Notes under the pieces: model-generated | What the model was told of the DNA's origin: nothing | The model's input: the letters and a program-made list of their open reading frames with translations, nothing else | Database searches by the model: none | NCBI GenBank assembly: GCA_030386875.1 | Contig: CM059558.1 | Location: 11,169,501-11,233,500 of the forward strand | Origin: Morinoia aosen | Taxonomy: Eukaryota; Arthropoda; Malacostraca; Amphipoda; Talitridae | Direction of reading: 5' to 3' | Length of the DNA: 64,000 nt | Shown: positions 42,636-54,883 of the stretch, piece after piece | How positions within the stretch are numbered: the stretch's first letter is position 1 | Layout: each line of letters begins with the position of its first letter | Made by a program: the position numbers and the translations under genes

Positions 42636-42984
42636 TTAGATTAGATTTATAGTTAGTTTAAGCCTCCCTATCCTCAACAAATGAGATCCAAAGAGAGGCA
42701 CCATTTTGTATGTAGTTAAGGGAATGCCAAATCTATGCAGAAAGGGCATAGAAACAGTAAGATGAGAAAGAAGTTCACAAAACAAGATCAAAGTTGAAGA
42801 AGAAATTAGTAGGTGCTGAAAAAACAGGACAGCAATGAACCGAAAAAAGATGGTCAATAACAAAACAAAAACCTATGTCATTTTAACAAAAAGAAAGGCT
42901 ACCTAACCTTTAGCTCAGACACTCAAATTGTCCCCCTGGGAGTGCTAATTCCCATAGATACAATAGTTGAATGCCCCTGAGGGG
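42636..42984 (-). mobile_element. ~360-bp interspersed repeat, copy 6
   Basis: 349-bp copy from TTAGATTAGATTTATAGTTA to CCCCTGAGGGG. ACAAAAAAATGGA before it and ACAAGGAAATGGA after it form a 13-bp candidate duplication with two mismatches. Confidence 0.85.
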
Positions 42985-44289
42985 ACAAGGAAATGGAGAC
43001 AATGACAAATTACAGTGTATTACAGAATGTAAAAATATAAGGAGTCTCAAGGGAGAAAGAGGTAGGGGAAAAATCAAAAAGGAGCTGTAGAAAATATTAG
43101 AGAAAAAATAAAAGAAAGAAAGAAAAATGAAATTGAAAGTAATAGGCAGAGAAGTACTCTACATAGCTCCAAGTAAAACTAAATAAGGTAGAGAAGTACT
43201 GTACATAATAGCTTCAAGTACAACCAAATGAGTTAACACACTTAAGCGGGTTCTCAAAATTTTTCTTCAATGGTTAGTGTAGTGTAATATAAGTCAATTT
43301 ATCTGTGGTATTTAGCAATCATCCCAATGTCGGATAATCTAAACTCTGAAACAAGTTAAAAATATAAATACTAATTTAGTAAGACTCATAAAAAATGACA
43401 AGTAAAGATAATCAATCCTTAATCTGAAGAATTTTCTACATTTCATTTTTGCTTGTATATATTCCTTAGTAGATTATCAGACTCATTTTACTTCTATAAG
43501 AAACATAAAAGGAGAGCAAAACATGAATACAATCTTTTTTGTGTATACATTACATTTACATTTGTCTAATGTATTTATTACAATACAATCAAAATAAGAA
43601 TACATTAGACATGTTTGTTACAAACACAGCTTTGCTGCTTCAGATGAGATTTTTGAATCACTGACAATGAATTTATAAGGAGCAACATAAATTTACACTC
43701 TATATCTCAAAAATTTTGATAACAGCAAATAGAAAAATATGAATGGTAAGCACTGAAGGACAGTAAGGTATCTTCAAAAATGCATTTCCAAGAATGTCTT
43801 GGAACAGTTTCATTTGCAAAAAATAATGCCATAAAAAATAACACTTTCTTATGGAAAACCATAGACAAGATTTTGCATCTCTTCAGTAAACAGGGGGATG
43901 CTTTATTGCAATCAATCAAGCCAGATACATATCATCTAGTACAATGGCTTTTCAAATGCCTTACGAGTATAACTAACATCAAGATGCTATGAAGGTTTAA
44001 AACGCTTGAATTCTAGCTACAAGGGAGGAAGTTATTATGAATTAATCTAATAACTTCAGGTAAGATAGGATCCTCAACAAAAACAAGAGCTATTGTGAAG
44101 ATGCATCTAAAATATTGAACACAAGTTTTACAGTCTGGCAGTCCAAATTAGCTTTCATGATGACCACTGTGAGTTCTGAGTTTACTACTTGCCAATTTCA
44201 ACAAATGAAGAGATCAAATTTCAAACAATGCCAGTGAAATTTTTTTATTGTAAACCTGATAAAATTTGCCATCACATCCAACCTCCAGA
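42985..44289. other. Unassigned AT-rich DNA
   Basis: Short overlapping frames on both strands near 43707-43992 show no family motif. Nothing else is seen. Confidence 0.3.
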
Positions 44290-44293
44290 TTAA

Positions 44294-45446
44294 GGGAACC
44301 GTCCGAAGCCCCTGCCAGGCCCCTGTCGGTCCGGTTAGCTTTTTTCATGTTATTGTTGGAAAAGAACCCTTAAGTGGTGGACTATTCGGTCCTAAAATTT
44401 TATGGCGCTACGGACAATAAATCCCCCCCCCCAGGGGTGGGGTAATGGGACAAAAATTTTGAATTTTCGACCTGATTTCGACCCCATATAAACAGAAAAT
44501 ACAAATGGAAATGGATAGTTTCCCAATATACTTTTGTTGGAAATGTTCCATAGATTCTAAAACTGTGTCTGGTTTTGTTCTGACAGCAAAACTCTATGAG
44601 TTGATACGTTTTGAAATATTCATGAAAATGAACTCAAAAACCAGTATCTCAAATTTTTTTCAAAACTTAGGCCTGAATCAAAAAAATGAATAGAAAAAAT
44701 TGTGTTTCTTTTTAAAAGTTACATTTTATAGTCAAATTTCATAAGAATCAGACTGAAAATGAAGAATTTCATAATTTTATATTTATATAAAAAAATTTTT
44801 CATATATATTTTTCTGGGAAATCACAATTCGCACTGTGAATATGAAGTTATGCATGGAAACAATCGAAATTAAAATTAATTATGCATTCAATTACATCAA
44901 TTGTTCATTGTGTTACACTTCAACCAAAAATTTTGTTTTTTGCTTATACCCAACACTTCTAACTTTCAACATTCAAACTGTATCAACTCATTGAGTTTTG
45001 ATGCTAGAACAAAACCAAAGACCGTTTGGAATCCTTGGAACATTTCTAACAAAGTTATAATTTGGACTCTCCCAAATTTTAGAAAACAAAAAAGTTATAT
45101 GGCTCCAAACCCAAAAATAATTATTTGTGACGTTATTATAAAGTATCGCCTCTCACAGAAATTTTCTTTCGAAATGTTAAAATTTTAAATTATAACTTTA
45201 TTAGAAATGCTTCAAGGATTCTAAAACTGTCTTTGGTTTTGTTCTAGCATCAAAATTCAATGAGTTGATACGTCATGAAATTTACATAAAAATGCATCAA
45301 AAAGCTAATTTTTCGTAAAAAAAATAAAAATAAGGCCTAAATCGAAAAAATGACGCGAGTAAAAAAGGTTTACTTTCAAAAAATACATATACTGGCCAAT
45401 TTTCAAGGGAATCGGACGAAAAAGGTCAAAATCCCGGACGGTACCC
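44294..45446. mobile_element. TTAA-flanked non-autonomous DNA transposon A
   Basis: GGGAACCGTCCG at the left and CGGACGGTACCC at the right are 12-bp inverted ends with one mismatch. They are flanked exactly by TTAA (44290-44293, 45447-45450), the piggyBac/Kolobok target. Inside, a ~180-bp module (GATTCTAAAACTGT, GGTTTTGTTCT, GAGTTGATACGT) occurs three times: direct at about 44520-44700, inverted at about 44915-45070, direct at about 45190-45360. No transposase. Confidence 0.88.
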
Positions 45447-45450
45447 TTAA

Positions 45451-47778
45451 TTTACACACAGAAATTTACTGATAGCACCCTAACACAAGATTTAAGTTAC
45501 CTTTTAGGAGTGAAAAGCTCCGAGTTCTTAAAAAAGTAAAAAATAAGCAGTGTCATTAATCAGCATTGAATTGTAGCAATCATATTCCTAATTCTTTATT
45601 TCCTCTATCTTAAATTTCAGGTGAGTCAACAGCATTTTCCCATCGAACTAGCATATCAAATTTGAACTGTTCTAACTGTATCTGGTTTCAAAGCTTTGAT
45701 AGAGAGATGCAACTTCATCGAGTGAAAAAATCAGTTATGAGCCATCCTTTTTAAATTACATTCTAATAATATTCAAAGTTCAATTTCTTACCTTCCAGGT
45801 CCAAACTCCTGTGATTATAAAACGATAGCACAACACCACTTTTTATTGAAAAGTGCTTCTTAAATGCCGATAGCATTCATCACCATCGGTAGCCGGTCTT
45901 TTTAATGGCTGCCGCTAACAGAAATAACACTTGTTAAAATTATTTAACTAAACGTTTCAATTGGGCGCAATCCATTCTATAAAATTGAAACCAGGACATT
46001 GAAATATCTTGGGTAGATTTTTTAAATTATTCTGATATTAAATTAAGCAACACTTATTTAATTAAACGTGAGGCGGCCACATTGCACTTCACTCGACTCG
46101 TGAACACTTCGTTTGAACGGCATGGCAGATTGTCGTACGGTCGTACCAGTAACGCTAACAGTGATGCCAGATTTCGGGTTAGCAGTGTTGCCAGATGCAA
46201 TCTAAGCGCTGCTATTGGTGCGATGCCATGACGTCACTCGCACGCAGCACGATTCGCTAAAAGACTGGTTTGCTGCTACCTCCTTTCGTGTACCATGAGC
46301 ACGGTATACAGAAGACAGGTAAGTCCACTTCAAAGGGGACAGCTGCTCGAAACCGTTAGACAAGCCAGCCAATAGGAGACGTTTGAGCTGATACGTCACC
46401 AACCCCATACCACGTGATTCACACCACACTCGCGGCAGCGATGCACTGGCTGCCGTACGTATGATTGCACCATGGCAGGAACTGCCGGATTTCCGCACAT
46501 ACGTATTGAAAATTTTTAAAATAAGCTGGAAACTATGATACTGAAAAACTTTGATAATCTCGTATGCAATTCTTAATAGCCACGTAATAATTAAAATTTG
46601 TGTGCACACTGAGAAAAAGCTTCATATTTATCAATACCAAGCTCCGTTTGCGAATTGCATACTCATTGTAATTCCCAAATTCTAATTTTTCTTCTCGAGT
46701 GTTAAAAGGATGAATCAAATGAAATTCCCCATAATGTTACTTTATATTTCAGAACGAAACACTGAGTTCATCGTTTTTCAACGTAAATAAACCACAGAAT
46801 AAAATTACTCTTGCAAACAATGCTTGCCGCTTCAAGAAAGTCTTCTATTCGTTTAGAATACTTGTTGAACGATATACATAGGAAGCAGGATTAGTTATTT
46901 TACAATGTCCATCATATTTAATGGACATTTATTTTAGACTGTATATATATTAGAGGCCTCGTATAAACTCAAATTATAAGAATAGGCTCCCGAAATACAA
47001 ATCTTCCGTACAAATCTTTCTCTTGCACCTTTTCCATATTCTGCAGTGCTCTTTTACTCTCACCTACCGATTTGTTCAGACGATTTTTCAATAATCACCG
47101 CTAAATCAAATTGCGTTGTAAAGAATGTGTTATCAAGATTAGTTAATTTTCGAATTGCTCTGTATCCATGATCGACGTGTTAATAGTTGAAAATTTGAAT
47201 AAGGAGCATCGTTAAACTAAAACTGTAGCTGCTTTGAGTAACCACAGGAATATTGGCAGTATTGCTGTAGTCATTCCAGCAGCCACACTTTTCACAGTGA
47301 AAATCCCTCAATACAGTAAAACATGCATTTGGCCTAGTTTTACTACATGGCAAAAGTAGCCTCACATCCATATTTATTCGATGAATACATTATTTTAGCA
47401 ATTAAGTATTGAACACTACGCACTTTAATTATTGAATATACATATATATAGACATATACGGCACACATCCTATAATATGCAACTTGCTCCGGTTAATTAT
47501 AATATAAATGAATAATAATAATAATAATAACAATGAACTCAGTTACTGACATCTTCGGTCATAGATCTTTAGTCGTCGCTTTGGGCATTTCTACCAAAGT
47601 TGCTCTGCTGTTGTAAGGTGGTACGCTGAGGTCATCAGTGCCTTCCATCTTTCTCTCCACTATCTATTGTCTAAAATAAAACCTTATTTTACGCTATTTT
47701 TCCGCGATTGGGGAAACTAGCCTTCGCGAGTTGTAATAAAATATTTTAACTAAATTTCAAGCTAAAATACACTCTGGG
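45451..47778. other. Unassigned DNA with a possible promoter-like segment
   Basis: No gene supported. A minus-strand GGAAG|GTAAG donor-like site lies near 45791. A perfect cAMP-response-type octamer TGACGTCA lies at 46229-46236 in a CG-containing stretch (46080-46260). AATAAT repeats occur at 47508-47530. Confidence 0.3.
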
Positions 47779-48039
47779 AGGCCGCCCGATATTCATAAAG
47801 TATGAAGACCATTACAGACGGCTTCCTCGAGTCACGACGCCTGAGAGAGGCAGACCCATTTCAGCCTCATCTCCGTGCTTCATCAACTGCCTTTGCATTC
47901 GAGAGCCCACGAAACGATGATGGGCTAAGGCACATATCCGGCACGGCCTGCGTCTTATGGGCGCTGGCCTCTGGAGACTTCACTTCGCCCGCACACCTGC
48001 ACGCCGTAGCCTGAGTGGCAGATGTAAGTCGGGCGGCCT
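47779..48039. repeat. Short element with 11-bp inverted ends
   Basis: AGGCCGCCCGA (47779-47789) and TCGGGCGGCCT (48029-48039) are exact complements 261 bp apart. The interior is GC-richer than its surroundings and has no recognised gene. Probably a small MITE; target duplication not clear. Confidence 0.4.
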
Positions 48040-48172
48040 TTATTTCTCGATGTCTGAAGCAGGCATTAATCAGGCTAGCCTCGGTGACCCTCTGTACGGG
48101 TTGCTATTCAACGCGACTCGTGAAGCTAGGCTTTCCCTAATCTGTGGCGATAGCCGGGGCCAGGGCTTCAAT

Positions 48173-48520
48173 ATGAAATACCAAAACTCTATTCGCGCAT
48201 AATACCATAACTCTATTCGCGCATAATACCAAAACTCTATTCGCGCATAATACCATAACTCTATTCGCGCATAATACCAAAACTCTATTCGCGCATAATA
48301 CCAAAACTCTATTCGCGTATAATATTTAAAATCTATTCGATCGTGTATAATAATAAAAATCTATTCGATCGTGTATAATATTGAAAATCTATTCGATCGT
48401 GTATAATATTGAAAATCTATTCGATCGTGTATAATATTAAAAATCTATTCGATCATGTATAATATTAAGTCTATTCGTTCTTGCATAATATTGAAAGTAT
48501 ATTCGTGTATAGTACTATAA
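48173..48520. repeat. Two adjoining related minisatellites
   Basis: Six 24-bp units (AATACCAAAACTCTATTCGC then GCAT), with AAAA/ATAA variants partly alternating, run to about 48320. They change into about six 28-bp units (AATATTGAAAATCTATTCGA then TCGTGTAT). The second unit equals the first plus an ATCG-type insertion after ATTCG. Confidence 0.93.
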
Positions 48521-49280
48521 TCGATAAGTCTTCCTCCAGCAATCCATGCTCCTTGGGCGATCGCGAGGGTCCTCCATCCGGGTTGCCTGCCCGGGATGCT
48601 CCGCTCGTGCCCTGCCTGTCTCGGTCATCCAAAAGACTGCCGTTTAACTCCTCTGCAATTTTATCCTTCGAATTTTCTGAAACTTAAAACTTGTGAATCC
48701 ATTCGCTCAAAACCTGTGACTCCACAAAATTCATCAAAATTAAAAGTCTTTGCGGTGGTGAATTTGGTTAATCTCCTTTGCGATAGTAAATTTGTAATTA
48801 AGGAAGAGACCTCGAAGTTTTGAGCATTCGATAGGTTTTTTCTACATCTATACAGATTACTTCAATTACGTTATTCCTCGCATTTTCCATCTTACTCAGT
48901 CAAGTGCGAAACCGCTCAATACAATACACTTTTCCCCAAAACGACAAAACTCATGTCCGACTTCAACAATAGTTGGCATAACACATAAAGTATGCCCTCC
49001 TTTTGTCGGACCACAACAATTCTCCAGAACTTCACCCCCATTCGCTACACAGCGATATAGCATTAAATAAATGTCGAAAACTACCGTTTACCAAGAGCGA
49101 CCAGAAGAGGACCCGTCATGGACATTCTAACACTTATCACAACATTTGCTTCTTTTTACCCGTCATCATAAGGATTCAATCACCATATGAACAAAAATTG
49201 AGGCCAATATAGATGAAACGCGTAATTTTTACCTGAAGAGCCAGGGTACATGGATGCAAGGGAACAATAAATGTGGAAGG
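48521..49280. other. Unassigned intergenic DNA
   Basis: A GC-rich patch at 48540-48620 contains CCGGGTTGCCTGCCCGGG, a potential hairpin. No gene is supported. Confidence 0.3.
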
Positions 49281-49287
49281 ATTGAAG

Positions 49288-49410
49288 CTAAAACCCCAAA
49301 GTTGGGGTTCCAGCTCCCACCCTCACTTTGGCCGAGCGTCTTACCCGCGCTGAAACCCTTTCTGAACTCAGCGTTGATAAAGGAGCGCAGTACGCTCGGC
49401 GATTTTGGTT
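49288..49410. repeat. Structured dispersed repeat, copy 1
   Basis: AACCCC AAAG TTGGGGTT forms a hairpin. GCCGAGCGT and ACGCTCGGC form a second inverted pair around the shared CTTACCCGCGCTGAAACCC core. The copy at 51190-51300 has different but still complementary arm bases. Confidence 0.6.
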
Positions 49411-50417
49411 CTAAACTGTGCCGCAGAACATAACAACTGCTACAAGCCACTAGGACTTAGACAAACCGTAATACAAACATTAAAACACAACCTCGCCTCT
49501 CTTGAACTGGGTGGGTCCACTCAGATTTAACATCATATATTCCCAAATACATTCACTTCTTTAACAAATTCTATTACTTTATGAATAAGTCCCCCATCAG
49601 ATAACAGGTTGGCCACACTTATGTTTCCTCCTGTGACCGCTTAGAAATTTCAAATATCATTTCCTTCCTTGTTGGACATAACAAATTATAAGACTTCAGC
49701 TGTAACCAGACTCTTGAAATGTAAAATAAACATTATGATCACTTTATATAAAAGAATTTCATGCTACGCCACTCTCTTTCAGTAAATTCACATCAGTATT
49801 CACAATTCAATAATTTGCACGTCAGAAACTTGAGAATTTAAGCCAAGAGCGTGTTTTGGTTTCTTATGAGCAAATAAATAAGTTTTAAATGTGAAAGAAT
49901 GAAGCTCCATCCTGATACAGGACATTAGACGAAGATAAAACGTACCTGTTTTACTGCCCTAATGTCCTGTGACAATGATGATCTTAATGCTCAAATATTT
50001 GAAGTGAGAATGAACTCAACAGGGAGCATGTGGCTCTCGGACATGGCTATTAGTTAGGATGTAAAATTTAACATCCTCACCCAATTTTCTTGCACAATTT
50101 AATGAAGCCTTGCCTAAACATTCGTCACACGAGGAACGAGAAATGCCGTGAAACATCTCCGTCAAATATGTACTACGGTGAGCTAGCAATGAGGTCGTTC
50201 CATTCAACTGTGATGGAGGAAAACGAACGCTGCGCACAACCGATACTAAAGGAGGAAATCTCAACGCAATTTCTCACAGTTCTATAATTCTTGAGGTCAA
50301 GTATAGCTAACCTAAGACTTTATTTCAAACTTGCAATCTACCCATCTTGACACATTTGTGTCTAACACGTGGTACTACAAAAGAAAAGACTCACGCATTG
50401 CAACCGCCTCAGCAAAT
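49411..50417. other. Unassigned DNA with one 12-bp stem hairpin
   Basis: ACAGGACATTAG (from about 49917) pairs with CTAATGTCCTGT (to about 49971) around an AAAAC...GTTTT inner stem. No gene supported. Confidence 0.35.
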
Positions 50418-50431
50418 TAGTCGTCCAATGA

Positions 50432-50789
50432 TTAAATTAGATTATTAGCTAGTTTGAGCCTCCCTATCCGCAACAAAGGCAATCTAAGAGAGGAAGGAAG
50501 AAGGCACCATTTAGTATGGAGTTAAGGAAACGCGGAATCTATGCAGAAAAGGCACAGAAACAGAAAGCTAAGAAAGAAGATCATTAAACAAGAAATAGTT
50601 GAAGAAGAATGTAGTAGGTGCTGAACAACAGGACAGCAGTGAACTGAAAAAAGATGGTCCGTAACAAAACAAAAACCTATTCTATTTTAACAAAAAAGAA
50701 AGACTACCTAACTTTTAGCTCAGGCCCTTACATAGTCCCCCTGGGAGCGCTAATTCCCATAGATACAATAGTTGTATCCCCCTGAGGGG
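50432..50789 (-). mobile_element. ~360-bp interspersed repeat, copy 7, with 14-bp TSD
   Basis: 358-bp full-length copy. TAGTCGTCCAATGA lies directly before (50418-50431) and directly after (50790-50803), an exact 14-bp target duplication that fixes both ends of the family: TTAAATTAGATTATTAG... and ...CCCCCTGAGGGG. Confidence 0.92.
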
Positions 50790-50803
50790 TAGTCGTCCAA
50801 TGA

Positions 50804-51335
50804 CGGCCAACAAGAAACACAACTGAAGCTCGAGTAGTTTAGTTTTAGTAATAACATCAATTTGCTAGCGCTTCAGTGCCTGCACAATGTCGCGCCGAAG
50901 GTCTCACAATTCAGGTTGTCTCCACGTATCAAATTTCGAAGTCTCACTGCCACAAACATCGTAACGCAAGTCACAGCAACTATTAAACAAACAAAGACGC
51001 GATAGCCACGAGCGTGATCTGAGCAACACTTGATTTCATTGGTGGCAGCAGTAGTATTAGTAGCAGCAGCAACAGCATCAGCAGTAATGAAAGAGCTGCT
51101 AGTTCAGTACCATACTTCTCATGCGTAGGGTTCAATCAGTTCATATAATCATCTTAAGGTACATGCACAGTTTGCACATTGAGCAGCAGCCTAACCCCCT
51201 AATGGGGGTCTCAGCTGCCCACCCAATTATAGCCGGGCGCCTTACCCGCGCTGAAACCCAGGGGCATTGCGCAGCACGCCCGGCCATTTTACGGTTCAGT
51301 GTTTACATCGCATTACCATGCGTAGAATCTTCAGG
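50804..51335. repeat. Intergenic DNA with structured repeat copy 2
   Basis: GCAGCAGTAGTATTAG-type low complexity occupies 51041-51090. At 51190-51300 lies the second structured repeat: AACCCCCTAATGGGGGTC hairpin, then GCCGGGCGC...GCGCAGCACGCCCGGC around CTTACCCGCGCTGAAACCC. Confidence 0.6.
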
Positions 51336-53450
51336 CTAGATTTTTGAAGACAGATTACACGCTCCAAGAAGCGACTGCAGCGCTGTCACATTGTAAGTTG
51401 ACCGCTCAGCCTCCCCAAGTATTCCGGTCAAAACATCCTGTGCACGACCGCGAAGGTGCGGAAAATGCAGATCCCTGGCAACAGCATACAGGGGACACTC
51501 CGCGAGGAAGTGCTTTACAGTCAAAGGCACACGACACCGTTCGCACTGCGGCTGTGGTAGCCGCTCCATCAGGTGGCCGTGTGTTAGCCGCGTATGGCCA
51601 ATACGGAGGCGACAAAGCATCACCTCTAACCGGCGACCACGACAACTGGACGATTTCCACTCACGTATAGTGGGTTTAATGCTCCTTAATTTATTGCTAT
51701 CGTTAGCAGCGTTGTCCCATTCTTGCTGCCATCGTTCTCTCACTGCCGTTTTAATCCGAGGGTAATACTCCCGGAAAGGAACCATCAGATTTAGAGTCTC
51801 TTCGTTTGCCTCTGCGGCCCATTTAGCCTCCTGGTCAGCTCTCTCATTGCCAGACACTCCTACATGGCCGGGCACCTAGCACAACGTCACAGATTTAAGC
51901 TCACGTGTTAAATCTATTAAGTTCATGACGAACTCACCAACGAGCGGATGGGTACTATTATGCTCTCGAGTGGCCTCCACCACACTTTTTGAATCCACAA
52001 AAATAGCAAAAGTATCATGCACACAATGTTTAATTAGTCGAAGGGCCTCCAACACACCGTAAAGTTCCGCAGTGAAAATGGACGACTCTGGGAGCAATCT
52101 CTTGTCGCTCACCATCTCCCCCGACACAGCGGCACACCCGACAGCGTCTCCCACCTTTGAGCCGTCGTATAGAACTTCATCGCACGGGCATGTTTTTCGG
52201 CAATATGGTCCAAAAGATCCCCTTTAGTATGTGGGCAGGCATAGAATCCGTCTTAGGCATTGGACATCCCGGACAAAAACTCCCGATTCGGACACGCCAC
52301 GTAGGAAAACTTTCCAATAACACTGGTTGTATTCTCATTGGCCTCAGCTGCATTGCAACCACGACTGCCGAGGAATCTTCCGATGAGGGCAGAAAGTAAG
52401 GGAAAGGCAGATGTCGGCCTGGCGCATGCACGCTGGTCCATGCAGGAGACAAGGGGACTTGTTCCAATCGCGCCCAAGTACTGAAGGGTCAGCTGCACAC
52501 GCGGTGCCGTAAAGGAGGTTCACCGCTCTCCACACACAAGCTGCTGGAAGGGGACGACCTAAACGCGCCAGTGCAGATTCTGATAGCAGCATGATGCACA
52601 GGGTCCAGCTTCGAAAGTAAAGTCGCCTTGGCATATTGATACACTATGCAGCCGTAGTCTATCTTGCTTCTAATAAGAGTACGATATAGTCTCAGTAGGG
52701 TCATCCTGTCAGCCCCCCACGTCAGGCCGGCCAGGATTTTTAGCAAGTTCAGCCCTCTGACGCAGTCAGCCTTGAGGGTGGCTAGGTAGGGCTTCCAAGA
52801 GAGCCTGTCATCAAGCGTCACCCCCAGAAACTTGGCGCTGTGTGAAAAATTCACTCGTCTTCCCTGCAGTGTGAGCTGTGGGGGATCACTACGGCCACGG
52901 CCCTGGAAGTAAAGTCCAAATGTTTTTTCCGGTGAAAAGTTGAAGCCATGTTCCTGAGCCCACTTATTAGCGTTGGCTAATTGCATTCTTCGCGTCAGAG
53001 CTGGAAGATGTGTTGATGAAGAGTATACGATAAAGTCGTCCACATATAAGGAGGCCACCGTTCCGGGAGGCAAGGTGGAGGTGATACCATTTAAGGCGAC
53101 ACTAAACAGGGTGCAGCTCATAACACTGCCCTGCGGTAAACCTTCACACTGCAACTGCGAGGAAGAGAGTGTGCCGCCGACCTTAACGCGGAAAGTTCTT
53201 TCACCAAGAAATTCTTGAATATACAGGGCCATGTTACCACGGAGTCCATACTCACGTAGTGTCTTAAGTATTCCATATCTCTACACGGTGTCATAGGCTT
53301 TATGCATATCAAAGAAAAGACACATGGTTCGGCGACGCTCGGCGAGGTTGGCTACCAGGTGGTTCTGTAAGCGGAGCAGAGCGTCTGTGGTCCCTCGAAG
53401 CTGCCGACTGCCAACTGAAGCTCGATCAGGGTTACATTCTTGTATATGCC
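51336..53450 (-). pseudogene. LINE RT plus RNase H remnant, multiply broken
   Basis: Read on the minus strand from about 53450: RQLRGTTDALLRLQNHLVAN, FFDMHKAYDTV, a TAG at about 53281-53283, then 53232-52489 with GLPQGSVMSCTLFSVALNG, YVDDFIVYSS, FNFSPEKTF, FLGVTLDDRLSWKPYL, GADRMTLLRLYRTLIRSKID and SGEPPLRHR. Frameshifts occupy 52490-52160. RNase H follows (FTAELYGVLEALRLIK, FVDSKSVVE), then a TAG at 51876-51878, and PGHVGVSGNERADQEAKWA with a CCHC-like end (CERCRVPLTVKHFLAECPLY). The domain order fits RNase H-bearing jockey/I-group LINEs. Endonuclease is absent. Confidence 0.85.
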
Positions 53451-53513
53451 AACAACATAGCCCTAGGCAGGAGGCAGTGAAGTAGAAGCTAAATATTTAA
53501 GGCTACTATGGGA

Positions 53514-53619
53514 TTAGTTTTTCCTTTGCTGAGCAGTCTTGCCAGCCTCGGCTCTGCGGCGCCTCACGTCCCAGTTGTACACGCGGGCTATGAAGACCTT
53601 GGTGGTGGTGCACTGCGTC
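53514..53619 (-). pseudogene. VBP1: Prefoldin-3 terminal exon
   Basis: 106 bp, acceptor CCACCTCAG|G in phase with the previous exon. Encodes TTTKVFIARVYNWDVRRR and a basic tail, ending TAA. Several usually invariant residues around TTTEVNM are changed. Confidence 0.82.
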
Positions 53620-53668
53620 CTGAGGTGGGCAAGATTGATCGGTTTTAAGTTAGTTTAAGCGGGCGTTG

Positions 53669-53908
53669 CTATAGCGTGAGGCCTACAACACTACAGCATG
53701 AGATCTAACTCTAGCTAGTGCTATAGCGTGAGGTCTACCTCAAGCTAATACTATAGCGTGAAGTCTTCCTCTAGCTAATACCATAGCGTGAAGTTTGGTT
53801 ACTAATGGATATTACCAATTGTCGTACATTTGATTTGGCTAAAAACAATTAGTACATCTCAAACTGTACCTGGGTAGGCGATATATGGCAATAGACCTCA
53901 CGCTATAG
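53669..53908. mobile_element. 240-bp MITE with CTATAGCGTGAGG ends
   Basis: CTATAGCGTGAGG (53669-53681) and CCTCACGCTATAG (53896-53908) are exact inverted ends. The left half also holds three further direct copies of the motif (CTACAGCATGAGA, CTATAGCGTGAGG, CTATAGCGTGAAG, CCATAGCGTGAAG) at about 36-bp spacing. It lies in the last prefoldin-3 intron. Confidence 0.7.
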
Positions 53909-53921
53909 TAGCACCGTTTGA

Positions 53922-54180
53922 GCCTCTCTAACCACAACAAAATGTTTCAAAGAGAGGAAGGAACCATGTAGTATGTAGTTGCACGGAAACTAGCGTACGT
54001 TCCCACACAAGGTCTCTAAGGCTTAGAAACTGTGAGCTAAGAATGACTACGTAACTCAAAACAGGACAGCAGTAAACAGAAAACGTTGATCTATTACAAC
54101 AAAAAAAAAGTTTTATTTCAATACAAATAAAGCCTACCTCTCATCTCGGGACATCACATTTCTGAGGCGGGGAAAGACAG
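53922..54180 (-). repeat. ~360-bp interspersed repeat, copy 8 (diverged)
   Basis: Starts GTTTGAGCCTCTCTAACCAC and shares CAAAGAGAGGAAGGA, AAAACAGGACAGCAGT and the later TCATCTCGGGAC words. The CCCTGAGGGG end is degraded. Confidence 0.75.
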
Positions 54181-54460
54181 TTCAGTCCAACAATTGAAAT
54201 TTTTCTACAAGCTTGAAAACAGAAGCTACACCCAGAGCTAAGTTTGAATGAAGAAAACGATCAATTCAACACTCGTGATGACACGAGCAAAAAATCTCAG
54301 TACGAAACTTTATTGAAATGGTTTTCTGAAGAGGGATTAATATTCTCAACTTTCCAGATGATCTTTGTCTTGATTGAGATCTTAGTTATTTGTTGGGGGG
54401 GCATACAACTTACTAGGGTTACGGTATCTGAAATAATTCATCTCCAATCACTAATTTTAT

Positions 54461-54631
54461 TTCATCATTAGAGAGCTGCAGACTCCATTCAGTGGCTACT
54501 GAGAAGTGACATTCGAGTAGATGATTACGTACGGCCAAAAACATCATGTGTTTTGGGCCGTACCAAAACTCCTACTCGAATGTGAATTCTCGGTAGCTGC
54601 TGAATGGAGTCTGCAGCTCTCTAATGATGAA
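54461..54631. repeat. 171-bp near-perfect hairpin
   Basis: TTCATCATTAGAGAGCTGCA at the left is mirrored exactly at the right end. The ~60-bp outer arms carry only a few mismatches. An inner stem (GTACGGCC...GGCCGTAC) closes around ACATCATGT. Located in a prefoldin-3 intron. Confidence 0.9.
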
Positions 54632-54883
54632 AAAAAAGATTAGGTATGGCCACAAACACATGTCGAGATAAGCACGTCGTGAAAACGCAAGAAAACAGTC
54701 GTATTCCTAATTGTGCCAGTAACGGGCGATTTCACCAAATTTTTACAGTATTCTTTTTTTGACAGAAAAACCATGACAGAAGAGTATTTTAGAACATAAC
54801 GTATATACATACATTTTTTTAAACATTCTATAGAACTTAGAAAATGCAGTTATGTAGCCACATGAAAATCTACTAAACCTCAC

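Noticed and set aside
49917-49971. Hairpin considered as a microRNA precursor
   Set aside because: The 12-bp stem with a mismatched middle is too short, and no supporting conservation or expression can be seen.
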